Positions 45,683-54,809 of a stretch of DNA of 64,000 bases are shown piece by piece (position 1 is the first letter of the stretch; each line of letters begins with the position of its first letter). Origin of the DNA: Psychroflexus torquis ATCC 700755 (GTDB lineage: Bacteria; Bacteroidota; Bacteroidia; Flavobacteriales; Flavobacteriaceae); NCBI RefSeq assembly GCF_000153485.2, contig NC_018721.1, forward strand, positions 3,844,001 through 3,908,000. The letters are read 5' to 3'. Below the pieces are notes generated by a model that worked only from the letters and a program-made list of their open reading frames with translations, did no database searches and was not told where the DNA came from. Both the position numbers and the translations under genes were made by a program.

Positions 45683-47008
45683 TTATTGAGTATCTGTCCA
45701 TTTTGAGTTTAGGACTTTTTTGGAAGTAACGCCCATCTCTTTTAATGACGTTACATCTTTTATCAAATTTTGTTTTCCAGTCAATTTTTTCATGGCTTTA
45801 TCGTAAGTAGATTTAGTAGAATCAATCCGATTTCCAACCTCATCTAAGCCTTCAATTAAATTAACAAATTTATCATATAAATCACCAGCATGTTTAGCGA
45901 TTTGCACAGCATTTTGTTGTTGTTTTTCATTGCTCCAAACCATGTCTACAGTTCTTAATGTAGAGAGTAAAGTAGTAGGACTTACCATCAAAATATTATC
46001 TTGGAAAGCGGAGTAAAAGAAATTTGAATTTTCACTTTGCGCAAGGAATAAAGCAGGTTCAATGGGGACAAACATCAAAATGAAATCTGGTGTAGAATTT
46101 CCGCCAAGCAGCTCATAGTTTTTATCTTTTAGGCCTTTAAGGTGAGTTTCCATAGATTTCACGTGCGCTTTTAAATGTCCAGCTTTTTCTTGCTCATCGT
46201 CAGAATTGATGTACCGTTCGTAGGCTTTTAAACTCACCTTAGAATCTATGATCATTTTCTTTTCATTGGGTAAATACACCACAACATCAGGCAATTTGCT
46301 TAAGCCATTTTCATCCTTAAAGTGCTGTTGTACTTGGTATTCACGCCCTTTTGTCAGTCCAGATTTTTCCAAAACTTTTTCCAAAATCATTTCACCCCAG
46401 TTACCTTGTGTTTTACTACTTCCTTTTAGAGCATTAGTCAAATTATTAGCCTCTTCTGAAATTTTTAAATTCTGTTCGTTGAGATATTTCAGTTGTTGTT
46501 CAAGTTGAATATGACCTTTCAAAAAATCAGAATTCGTCTTTTCAATTTTGGTCTCAAAAGATGTCAACTTCTCTTTTAAGGGGTCTAAAATATGAGCTAT
46601 ATTTTTTTGATTTTGGAGGGTGAACTTTTCAGATTTTTGTTCTAAAATTCGCTGGGCGAGGTTTTCAAATTCTTCACTAAACTTTTTTTGAAGGGCTTGC
46701 ATTTCAGATTTTTGCTCCCTCCATTTGCTAACCAAGCCTTCCAATTCAGTCTCCTTTCTAGTGAGTTTATTCTGAATTTGGAAACGTTCATTTTCTTCAC
46801 TTTTCAATTCAGCTCTAAGTTTTTCGTTAGCGGTTATGAACTCGTCTTTTGATTTTTGCTCTCGTCGAACGGACTCTTCATATAGTGACTGAAAGTGGGA
46901 TGATTTGGTTTGCCAAGTAGCAATCGTAGATTTATCCATCAGCTTTGCCAACAAAAAGCCTAAAGCCAGAGCAAACAAGCCAAGAAATATATAAGGTGCG
47001 TATTCCAT
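45683..47008 (-). CDS. rmuC: DNA recombination protein RmuC
   Basis: This 441-residue protein has an N-terminal membrane helix (residues 5-24), a long coiled coil (about 30-180), and the RmuC nuclease-like core with GNWGEMILEKVLEKSGL, LPDVVVYLPNEKKMIIDSK and FVPIEPALFLA. RmuC limits inversions at short inverted repeats, possibly by processing DNA; its PD-(D/E)XK-like fold is a prediction. The neighbouring repeat elements are not evidence of a connection. Confidence 0.93.
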   Translation of the reverse strand: MEYAPYIFLGLFALALGFLLAKLMDKSTIATWQTKSSHFQSLYEESVRREQKSKDEFITANEKLRAELKSEENERFQIQNKLTRKETELEGLVSKWREQKSEMQALQKKFSEEFENLAQRILEQKSEKFTLQNQKNIAHILDPLKEKLTSFETKIEKTNSDFLKGHIQLEQQLKYLNEQNLKISEEANNLTNALKGSSKTQGNWGEMILEKVLEKSGLTKGREYQVQQHFKDENGLSKLPDVVVYLPNEKKMIIDSKVSLKAYERYINSDDEQEKAGHLKAHVKSMETHLKGLKDKNYELLGGNSTPDFILMFVPIEPALFLAQSENSNFFYSAFQDNILMVSPTTLLSTLRTVDMVWSNEKQQQNAVQIAKHAGDLYDKFVNLIEGLDEVGNRIDSTKSTYDKAMKKLTGKQNLIKDVTSLKEMGVTSKKVLNSKWTDTQ

Positions 47009-47070
47009 AGAGATATTTTTTCAAAGATATAAAGAGAATCTTCACTATAAACCAATTTTTGGTTTGGGGT

Positions 47071-48672
47071 CTACTTAGATTTCTTAACCTTTGAAAGGTC
47101 AAGTAAATTAAAAGGGTTAATGCCCAGCCCACTTACAGATTTTGACCTAAAACGAATGACTTCATCATAATAGAGTGGAATCATTGGAGCTTTTTCTACT
47201 AAGATAGAATCCATCTGTGAGTAAAGTTTATATCTGATTGTGTCTTCTGTTACCTTCAAAGCTTCTTCGTAGAGTCTGTCGTAAGTGTCATTCTTAAAAT
47301 GGGTATAATTGGGACCGTTGGGTGAAAAGTTATCACTGTAGAATAAGGATAAGTAATTGATAGCATCTGGATAATCTGCAATCCAGCTAGCTCTAAAATT
47401 ATCCAATTGTCCTGCAGAGCGTTTTTGACGAATGGTGGAAGGTGGCATCACATCTATGTCTACTTGAACCCCAATTTTTTGAACCTCTTTTTGAATAAAT
47501 TCCACCAAATCTATATAGGAGGGATTGGTGCTTATTATCAATTTTGGTGAGATGATTCCTGTTTCTTTCTTGAACTTCTCTATAAGAGCTTTTGCCTTTT
47601 TAGGTTGGTAAGAATAGCCCTTTACAGTGGTCTGTCCAGCCAATCCTTCTGGAATAAAACCTTTATGTGCGGGGATTCCAATATTGTTTCTTAGATACTT
47701 GATCATTTTATCTCGATCAAACGCATAATTGATTGCTTTTCTAAAGTCTTGAGATTGAATCTCTGTTGAAGGGGAATCTAAGTAAAACCCCAAATATTCT
47801 GTGTTTAGGTAGGGGCTTTTATCCATATTCACACGAGCTTCAAATTTCGAACTTAACTTTCCGCCGGTGGTGATAAGTTCATCTTTATAGGAAGGGTCTA
47901 AGCCGCTTAAAAAATCAAGCTTACCTTGTATAAAGGCTAAAAACTCACTTTGCTTATCTGGTAAAAAGGTGATAGAAATGGCCTCCAAATAGGGCAAAGT
48001 ATTGCCTTTAACATCTGTTTTAAAATACAATTCATTTTTTCTCAACACCATCTTTTCTCCGATCTCCCAACGTTTAAATTTGAATGGACCTGTTCCAATA
48101 GGCGAAGTTTGAAAATCTAAGTTTTGCATTTCTCTTGGAATCACTGAGCAAAATTTTGAGGATAATAAGCCTAGAAATCCAGGGAATCGGTGTTCTAACT
48201 CAATTTCAATCAAATCATCAGTTTTCGCTTCAATGCGTTTTACATTAGACATAACCCAACTTCCAGGTGAAGCAACCTTTGGATCTGTGAGCCTTTTGAG
48301 ACTGTACTCTACATCTTTTGCAGATACATGACGGGTGGAATCTTTTCCGAAGACAGTATGTTTATGAAACAAGACGTCTTGTCTTAGTTTAAAGTAATAG
48401 GTTAAGCCATCTTCAGAAACTGTCCAAGAACGGGCAAGATCTCCTTCTATCGAAAGAGTTGAATCTAGTCTTACTAAAGTATTATACATCTGGTGCGCAG
48501 GCCAAATGTTCCGTTGGTCTTTAGCAAAAGCTGGATCTAGAGATGTAATATTGGCATGCTCATTATATCTAAAGACTAAGTGATCTCGATTATCTACTTC
48601 TGGAGAAGAGCATGAAGCTAGAATTAATAAATTCAACAGAAAAATAAACGAAAGTGATGAAAGGTATTTCAA
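47071..48672 (-). CDS. Peptide ABC transporter substrate-binding lipoprotein (SBP_bac_5)
   Basis: This 533-residue lipoprotein has the lipobox LLILASCSS (Cys at C21) and then the family 5 solute-binding fold: ITSLDPAFAKDQRNIWPAHQ, DGLTYYFKLRQDVLFH and FRKAINYAFDRDKMIKYL. Family 5 binds oligopeptides, nickel or haem; peptide is the default. No permease or ATPase gene lies next to it, as is common in Bacteroidota. It is on the same strand as rmuC, 62 bp upstream. Confidence 0.9.
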   Translation of the reverse strand: MKYLSSLSFIFLLNLLILASCSSPEVDNRDHLVFRYNEHANITSLDPAFAKDQRNIWPAHQMYNTLVRLDSTLSIEGDLARSWTVSEDGLTYYFKLRQDVLFHKHTVFGKDSTRHVSAKDVEYSLKRLTDPKVASPGSWVMSNVKRIEAKTDDLIEIELEHRFPGFLGLLSSKFCSVIPREMQNLDFQTSPIGTGPFKFKRWEIGEKMVLRKNELYFKTDVKGNTLPYLEAISITFLPDKQSEFLAFIQGKLDFLSGLDPSYKDELITTGGKLSSKFEARVNMDKSPYLNTEYLGFYLDSPSTEIQSQDFRKAINYAFDRDKMIKYLRNNIGIPAHKGFIPEGLAGQTTVKGYSYQPKKAKALIEKFKKETGIISPKLIISTNPSYIDLVEFIQKEVQKIGVQVDIDVMPPSTIRQKRSAGQLDNFRASWIADYPDAINYLSLFYSDNFSPNGPNYTHFKNDTYDRLYEEALKVTEDTIRYKLYSQMDSILVEKAPMIPLYYDEVIRFRSKSVSGLGINPFNLLDLSKVKKSK

Positions 48673-48802
48673 TTTTATAAAATAAATTATAGTTATGATT
48701 TTAGCCGACTTTTGCGAAGATAGAAGATTCTACTTATCTCAATGCACTCGTACTTATCAAAACACGTAAAATGTGGACACAAAATTTAATTCATAAATTC
48801 TA

Positions 48803-48984
48803 GATTGGTCATTGAATTTTTCTGAAACCTAAACCATTGCCAAGAACTTTGTAGATGAAGGCTATAAAAGAGTTGAGTTTAAGGAACATCGTGACGCGTT
48901 AACTATGCTTAATTTAAACCAGAAGAGTTCGCCGATGTAAATAAAGTAGATTTGGTCTTATATCAAATTGGATCTATAATGTAG
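48803..48984 (+). pseudogene. Unidentified gene remnant
   Basis: Reading from GAT at 48803 gives a protein-like stretch, TIAKNFVDEGYKRVEFKEHR, interrupted by one in-frame TAA near 48830 and one shift near 48915, after which KPEEFADVNKVDLVLYQIGS continues to a stop at 48984. The composition looks coding, but the family is not recognised. Confidence 0.45.
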
Positions 48985-49019
48985 CCATACATCGTTTTAC
49001 CGATACGAATTCGGCACAG

Positions 49020-49167
49020 GCTTTTTTCACCTTCTTTTTATCAAAAATAATTACCATAGCTAAGGCTATGCTGATTACTTTTTAATTTCAATCAATCAAA
49101 AAACATGTGCTGAGCTACGTCGTAGTATAATTCAATTTATTTATACGGCATTATAAATATAATCTGG
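49020..49167 (-). repeat. Dispersed repeat, copy B (MITE-like, foldback)
   Basis: About 148 bp, reverse-oriented relative to copy A at 25089-25230. Besides matching copy A, it is itself an imperfect inverted repeat: GGCACAGG near 49014 faces CATGTGCTGAG near 49104 around the centre CATAGCTAAGGCTATG (49055-49070). Such foldback structure without coding capacity is typical of MITEs or structured intergenic repeats. Confidence 0.75.
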
Positions 49168-49253
49168 TCTTAGAGGTGACATTAAAATCTAAAGTTAACG
49201 ACTTTATAACAGATTTGATAAACAAAGATTTTGGCGAAGTACACCTGATGTGA
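49164..49253 (+). pseudogene. Unidentified gene fragment, C-terminal end
   Basis: A 29-codon frame without an ATG, containing VTLKSKVNDFITDLINKDFG, begins exactly at the edge of repeat copy B and ends at TGA 49251-49253. It looks like the C-terminus of a lost protein. The family is not recognised. Confidence 0.35.
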
Positions 49254-49536
49254 GATTAACGAAGCAGGCTTAAATGTAAGCTCTTTTTCATATAAGATAG
49301 GACAGGAGCTTTTCTATAGGGATCAGATGGCTTATTAAATTTTTTTTCATCGAAAAGTCGATTGCTATTCTTGAATAAGGGAAATTCCATTTTTTGGGAT
49401 GAGAAGTATTTATAAAGTCTAAATGAAAAGCTAAACTTAGGTTTAGGTCCTTCACCTTCCATTCCATTGCTTAATTTTATAATCAGTAAAATATCTACTC
49501 ATTAACAAAATAGTATTAACACTAAAACCTCATATT

Positions 49537-50169
49537 ATGGCACATTTACGATTAGGAGATATAGCTCCAGATTTTACTGCTGAAACAACCGAAGGAAACA
49601 TTTCATTTCATGACTGGTTAGGAGACCAGTGGGGAATTATTTACTCTCACCCAGCAGACTTTACACCTGTATGTACAACCGAACTTGGTCGAACAGCTCA
49701 GCTTAAAGATGAGTTTGATAAAAGACATGTAAAAGTTATTGCCTTAAGTGTAGATCCTTTAAAAGATCATCATGAGTGGATCAAAGACATAAACGAGACT
49801 CAAAACACCACTGTTAATTTTCCAATTATAGCAGATAGCGATAGAAAAGTAGCAGAGTTATATGATATGATTCATCCAAATGCTTCTGAAAAGGCTACAG
49901 TACGTTCCGTATTTATAGTTGGTCCAGACAAAAAAATAAAATTAACATTGACCTATCCAGCCTCTACAGGTAGAAATTTTGATGAATTGTTAAGAGTCAT
50001 TGATAGCCTTCAATTAACGGCTAATAAAAAGTTAGCAACCCCAGCAGATTGGAAGCCCGGACAGGATGCTATTATTTCTCCATCGGTAAGTGATGAAGAA
50101 GCAAAAGAACAATTCCCTAAATATAAAGCTATAAAATCCTATTTGAGAACAACTCCTACTGAAAAATAG
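49537..50169 (+). CDS. 1-Cys peroxiredoxin (Prx6 type)
   Basis: The 210-residue protein has the peroxidatic Cys in HPADFTPVCTTELGR (C47) and the extended C-terminal arm TPADWKPGQDAIISPSVSDE typical of Prx6-type enzymes. No second conserved resolving Cys is present. It reduces hydrogen and organic peroxides. It is a single gene followed by its own terminator. Confidence 0.95.
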   Translation: MAHLRLGDIAPDFTAETTEGNISFHDWLGDQWGIIYSHPADFTPVCTTELGRTAQLKDEFDKRHVKVIALSVDPLKDHHEWIKDINETQNTTVNFPIIADSDRKVAELYDMIHPNASEKATVRSVFIVGPDKKIKLTLTYPASTGRNFDELLRVIDSLQLTANKKLATPADWKPGQDAIISPSVSDEEAKEQFPKYKAIKSYLRTTPTEK

Positions 50170-50194
50170 GTTCCTTCTTAAAAAAGTAAAAAAG

Positions 50195-50228
50195 ACCCTT
50201 GTTGGGAGACTCCAACAAGGGTTTTTAT
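50195..50228 (+). terminator. Terminator of the peroxiredoxin gene
   Basis: An 11-bp stem (50195-50205 with 50212-50222, core ACCCTTGTTGG) and 6-nt loop are followed by a T run, 26 bp after the stop codon. Confidence 0.9.
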
Positions 50229-50289
50229 TTTTGATAGAATTTTATCAATAAGACATTATAAAAATGACTCTCTTTCTCTTAATTTGGCA

Positions 50290-51657
50290 TTAAACATCAA
50301 GCCCCAAAGATTTAATTTTATTGTACAAAGTGGTTCTGTCTATATTTAATTCCTTAGCAGTTTTACTTTTATTGTACTTATTTTTCTTTAAACACTTAAG
50401 AATCATTTCCCTTTCATGATGTTCCTTAACTTCTTTTAAGTCATTTGAGTGAAGCGTCGGATCAACGGGTGTTTCTTTTTTTTCAAAAATAGATTGTGGT
50501 AAATGCTTATGTAAAATGCTGCCTTCTTGGCAAAGTAAAGCAGCTCGTTTAAGCAAATTCTTTAATTCTCTTAGATTTCCAGGCCAATCATATGTTTTCA
50601 AATCCTCTATAAGTTGAGGGTCTATACCTACTATATCCTTTTCAAGTTCGTCACAAGCTTCAATAATAAAAAATTGAATAAATTCTTCAAAATCCTCTAG
50701 TCGCTCTTTAAGAGAAGGAATGTTTAGGGGAAATTCATTTAACCTATGGTATAAATCATTTCTAAATTCATTATCAGAAATTGCAGCAGCTAAATTTTCA
50801 TTGGTTGCTGCGATAATTCTAACATCAATCTCAATCTCTTTGTCTCCTCCAACAGGTCTTATTTTTCGTTCTTGTAAAACTCGTAGTAGCTTTACTTGAG
50901 ATTCGTAAGATAGATTTCCAATTTCGTCTAGGAATAAAGTACCGCCATTAGCAAATTCGAATTGGCCTTTTTTATCGCGATCTGCTCCGGTAAAAGCACC
51001 TTTTACGTGGCCGAAAAGTTCACTAGAGGCTATGCTTTCTGGCAAAGCTCCACAGTCTATAGCCACAAAAACTTGGTCTTTTCTTTTACTGTGGTTATGG
51101 ATGAATTTGGCGACGTATTCTTTGCCAGTCCCACTTTCTCCTGTTATCATCACCGACATTTGAGTAGGTGCTACCTGTTTTGCATAAGACCATAGTTCTT
51201 GGGCTTGCTCGCTACTTCCTTTAACTACAGAAGTCGAACTAGCTCCTTTAGATAAGCTCTTTTTTATCGATGATCTTCGCTCTTTAGTTGAATCGATTAA
51301 AGGAGAATTTAATGCATTTTCAATGACTAATTTAAACTCTTCGGGGATAACGGGTTTGGAAACAAATTCGAAAGCACCTAGTTTAATAGACTTCACAGCA
51401 GTTTTAATATCAGAATAATTTGTGATTAAAATTACAGGAATGTTCCAATGTGTTTTAATCTTTTCTATTAATTCTAAGCCATTCATTTTTGGTAATCTGT
51501 AATCTGTGATGACTAAGTCGAAAGTTTCTGTTTTTAAGATTTCTAAGGCTTCTTCAGAAGAACTAGAGGTTTCTATGCTATAATCGAATCTCCTTAAATA
51601 ATTGGAAAGCGTTTTATTAAAAAACGGATCGTCGTCGATTATTAAAATTTTGCTCAC
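50290..51657 (-). CDS. Sigma-54-dependent response regulator (NtrC family)
   Basis: The 455-residue regulator has a receiver domain (phospho-acceptor D52 in VITDYRLP), an AAA+ sigma-54 activation domain (Walker A GESGTGKE at 173-180, GAFTGA at 220-225, then GGTLFLDEIG), and a Fis-type helix-turn-helix at the end (NKSKTAKELNIDRTTLYNKI). It activates RpoN-dependent promoters when phosphorylated. The hybrid histidine kinase gene lies divergently beyond a 588-bp gap and is the likely upstream partner. Confidence 0.95.
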   Translation of the reverse strand: MSKILIIDDDPFFNKTLSNYLRRFDYSIETSSSSEEALEILKTETFDLVITDYRLPKMNGLELIEKIKTHWNIPVILITNYSDIKTAVKSIKLGAFEFVSKPVIPEEFKLVIENALNSPLIDSTKERRSSIKKSLSKGASSTSVVKGSSEQAQELWSYAKQVAPTQMSVMITGESGTGKEYVAKFIHNHSKRKDQVFVAIDCGALPESIASSELFGHVKGAFTGADRDKKGQFEFANGGTLFLDEIGNLSYESQVKLLRVLQERKIRPVGGDKEIEIDVRIIAATNENLAAAISDNEFRNDLYHRLNEFPLNIPSLKERLEDFEEFIQFFIIEACDELEKDIVGIDPQLIEDLKTYDWPGNLRELKNLLKRAALLCQEGSILHKHLPQSIFEKKETPVDPTLHSNDLKEVKEHHEREMILKCLKKNKYNKSKTAKELNIDRTTLYNKIKSLGLDV

Positions 51658-52245
51658 AGTATTTTCTTGCTAAAATATTAAATCAAAGTCTATCGAATTG
51701 CTTAAATTAAAAAAATAACATTTGATTCTGTATTTCTTTAATTCAAGATTATTCATCGTGTTGAACTCTTCAACTGTATGTCGATATTGTTTGCCGTTTC
51801 CCTCAAACCATTAGATTACTGAAAATTAAAGCTTTTGCCATGAATGAGAGTGAGTAGACCACATAGAAATTAAAAATAGAGACTTTGCACAATTTTTGCA
51901 ACTCATTTTTTGAGTTGATCTATTCAGTTTTAATTAGTTGTGTCCAGAAAAAATATATGAATGCTATGCCGTAAGACATAAAATGCCAAGCATTATGTTT
52001 GCGAAAGATTTCATAGATAAGTATACCTTTGATTTTATTGATTAAGGGTATAGATTACCTGACGTAAAAGGCTTAAGGTAAGTAGAATGTTGAATGAAAA
52101 ACGATAAAAATTTTAAAGGTGTTTCAGTTGTCTTTTAGTTTTAGCTTGGGAAGGGGAAGCCAAAGAATATGGAGCTTAGGACTTTATTAAAAGGCTATTG
52201 ATTCCTAAAAAGAATTTAAAATTATAAATCAATACGTGTAACAGT
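51658..52245. other. Intergenic debris between response regulator and hybrid kinase genes
   Basis: No intact gene. Short protein-like stretches occur on the plus strand: MFAKDFIDKYTFDFID ending at TAA near 52045, and GEAKEYGA then DFIKRLLIPKK near 52155-52215 with a stop between. They suggest a decayed gene. I see no complete promoter consensus for either flanking gene and no sigma-54 -24/-12 box (GG-N10-GC) placed clearly before either. Confidence 0.5.
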
Positions 52246-54741
52246 ATGTTTAAGCTAAAAGGAAAAATGTTATGGCTGTTTGCTCTATTCGCTAGTGGAC
52301 TCTTGGCGATAGGTTTTTATTTTTATGATAGTCTCAATGCCTTAGGAGATAAGGTAGAAAATACTCTTTCACCCAATAAAAGATCAGATAACCTGAAAAA
52401 AATCATGGTAGATCTAAACAAATTGAACAACTTGTATCTGGTAGATTCAGATCGTTTTAACTCTATTAAATCTGATAGTTTAATAGCAAATATTGAAAAG
52501 AACGTAGATTCAGTTAAAAACAATATTAAACAAGAGCGTATTCTCAAGGACAGAAATTTGGATACCATTCCGAAACTTTTAAGACAGATTAGAGATGATT
52601 ACTTTGAGCTACAGAATAAAAAAGAACAAACTCAAGAAGTGTTTATAAATGAACTCAGAAGTCTTGTTAACGATGAGCTTTCTAAAATTGAAGCAAAACC
52701 TTCAGATTCTATCACTATCATAAAACAAATTAACTCTGAGATCTACGAAAAGACAGAGCTTAGTCAGCAAGGAGAAGATGAACGAGGTTTTTTTCAACGA
52801 TTATTTGGTTCTTCAAGACCAGAAAATGATACAGCAATATCTAGAACTAGTTCTAGGGATACCTTGGTAAGACAGTCTATAGATACTGTATTTTCAAGAA
52901 ATAAAGAAGAAAAAACAACGCTTGATATTCTCCCCGCTATAAAAGAATATCAGCGTCATCGCACTCAACTTTTAAATTCTCTAAAACGTCAAGAACAGGA
53001 GATTTTTAGAAAAAATATTGAAGTCAATAATTATGTTGAAAATACCCTAAATGAAATTTTATTTGAAGAATATGAACATTATCAGAACTCTATTAAAAAT
53101 CTGAAGACAGACTCGATGACTTATTTCTATGAACTAGGATCCATCATTTTTATTTTGATTTTAATAACTATCATTACCATTTTCATCATCTTTAAAGATA
53201 TCAACCAAAGTATTTTTTATCAAAATAAACTAAAGGCAGACGAAGAGAAAGCAAAACGAGATGCCATAGAAAAACAAAAGTTTTTATCGACTATGAGTCA
53301 TGAGTTAAGAACTCCTCTAACTTCAATTATAGGGTATTCTGATATGCTAGATGATACGGATGAAAATGTAAAATCGATCAAAGTAGCCTCCAATTATCTT
53401 TACCAAATGACCAATGAGATTTTGGACATGGCTAAGATACAAGCCGGAATTATTGACATAGTAACTACTCCTAGTAATCTTTTTAAAGTTTTTGATGACA
53501 TCAAACTCAGTTTTAATGAGTTAATTAAGAATCAGCAGCTAGATCCTATTTTTAATCTTCCAAAAGAAGATCTATCAGTAAAGGCAGATGCACATAGGCT
53601 TCAACAAATCCTTTATAATTTAATGCATAATGCTTTGAAATATACAGAGGATGGATTTATAAAGCTTGAGGTGAGATCTGAAGAAAAAAATGATAAACTT
53701 GCTGTATACATAGAGGTTGAGGACTCTGGTATTGGCATGACGGAACAGGAATTAAAAACTGTTTTCCAAGACTATCAGCAAGCGGGAACTCATAAAAACA
53801 AAATGAAAGGAACTGGATTGGGACTGGGCATCGTTCAAAAGCTAGTGAATGAGATGGGAGGGAAACTTGATGTGGAAAGCGAACTCTATAAAGGAACGAG
53901 TTTTAAGCTGAATTTTGAATTTGAAAAAGTAGAGGATAGTAGCATCGAGAAAAAAAGAAAGGAGTTTAATTTATCTGATAATTCTTTAAAGGGGAAACAT
54001 ATTTTTATTCTGGATGACGATAAATTGATCGCCAGACTTTATGAAAAACTGTTCCAGCCTTATCATCCTAAGTTAATCGTTTTTACTGATGCTAAACTCG
54101 GTTTTGAACATCTTTTGGAGCATCATGATTATGATTTATATTTAATAGATTTCAAGATGCCCTTTATGACTGGTTATGAAGTGCTTGAGAATCTCAAAAA
54201 AGAAGGTATTATTTTGAAGAATACCTTGGTTTCGACTGCCAATGTCATGTTAGATGAGACTGAAAAAGGGATGCTAGATAGTTTTGATGCTCAGGTTTTT
54301 AAACCAGTAAAACGAGGGATTATCTTGGAAAAGGTTGCAAAACTTCTTCATCTTGACGGCACCGAAGAGTTGTGTTCTACATTGGAAATAAATGAGGAGG
54401 GGCAGCCCTTCAATTTTAAAGATCTTATGGTGTATGCAAATGATGATGAAGACCTTTTGAAAGACTTGGTGAAGACTTTAGTTGAAGAAAATGATAAAGA
54501 ACTTTCCAAATTTAGTTTAGCTTTAAGTGCAAAAGATGATAAGGCTTTAGCTGAAATCATCCATAAGTTGTCTTCTCGCTTTGCTCAAGTAAATGCTAAA
54601 TCGGTTCAAAACCTTAAAACACTTGAGTTAAATTTAAGAGAGGATACTGGCAAGGCGGATCAAAAAACCTTGGTTGACCTTCATCAATATTGGAAGAACA
54701 TCAATGAAAAGATGCGAGAATTTATTGACAAAAAAGTTTAA
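52246..54741 (+). CDS. Hybrid sensor histidine kinase with receiver and Hpt domains
   Basis: This 831-residue membrane kinase has TM1 (8-26), a mainly helical periplasmic sensor region (27-296), TM2 (298-318), HisKA with H352 in STMSHELRTPL, a HATPase domain (NALKYT, DSGIGM, GTGLGLGIV), a receiver with D635 in LIDFKMP, and an Hpt-like tail with H773 in EIIHKLSSR. The phosphate route would be H352 to D635 to H773, then to a separate regulator. The adjacent sigma-54 activator is the likely acceptor. The ligand is unknown. Confidence 0.93.
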   Translation: MFKLKGKMLWLFALFASGLLAIGFYFYDSLNALGDKVENTLSPNKRSDNLKKIMVDLNKLNNLYLVDSDRFNSIKSDSLIANIEKNVDSVKNNIKQERILKDRNLDTIPKLLRQIRDDYFELQNKKEQTQEVFINELRSLVNDELSKIEAKPSDSITIIKQINSEIYEKTELSQQGEDERGFFQRLFGSSRPENDTAISRTSSRDTLVRQSIDTVFSRNKEEKTTLDILPAIKEYQRHRTQLLNSLKRQEQEIFRKNIEVNNYVENTLNEILFEEYEHYQNSIKNLKTDSMTYFYELGSIIFILILITIITIFIIFKDINQSIFYQNKLKADEEKAKRDAIEKQKFLSTMSHELRTPLTSIIGYSDMLDDTDENVKSIKVASNYLYQMTNEILDMAKIQAGIIDIVTTPSNLFKVFDDIKLSFNELIKNQQLDPIFNLPKEDLSVKADAHRLQQILYNLMHNALKYTEDGFIKLEVRSEEKNDKLAVYIEVEDSGIGMTEQELKTVFQDYQQAGTHKNKMKGTGLGLGIVQKLVNEMGGKLDVESELYKGTSFKLNFEFEKVEDSSIEKKRKEFNLSDNSLKGKHIFILDDDKLIARLYEKLFQPYHPKLIVFTDAKLGFEHLLEHHDYDLYLIDFKMPFMTGYEVLENLKKEGIILKNTLVSTANVMLDETEKGMLDSFDAQVFKPVKRGIILEKVAKLLHLDGTEELCSTLEINEEGQPFNFKDLMVYANDDEDLLKDLVKTLVEENDKELSKFSLALSAKDDKALAEIIHKLSSRFAQVNAKSVQNLKTLELNLREDTGKADQKTLVDLHQYWKNINEKMREFIDKKV

Positions 54742-54809
54742 AACTATTTTTTTGCACCACCTTTTGAATTGATATTTAGGCTATTTTTAATTGATTTTAT
54801 ATCTCTTAA

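Larger units (their letters stand above)
48673..49536. other. Gene-poor debris region with pseudogene fragments and repeat copy B
   Basis: No intact gene is supported over about 860 bp. It contains two short coding fragments on the plus strand (48803-48984 and 49164-49253), repeat copy B (49020-49167), and a 68-codon minus-strand frame at 49256-49462 whose product I do not recognise and do not call a gene. The pattern is that of old gene decay with a small element inserted. Confidence 0.7.

Noticed and set aside
49256..49462. 68-codon minus-strand frame
   Set aside because: It lies in debris, has no recognisable family, promoter or neighbours, and is short enough to occur by chance.
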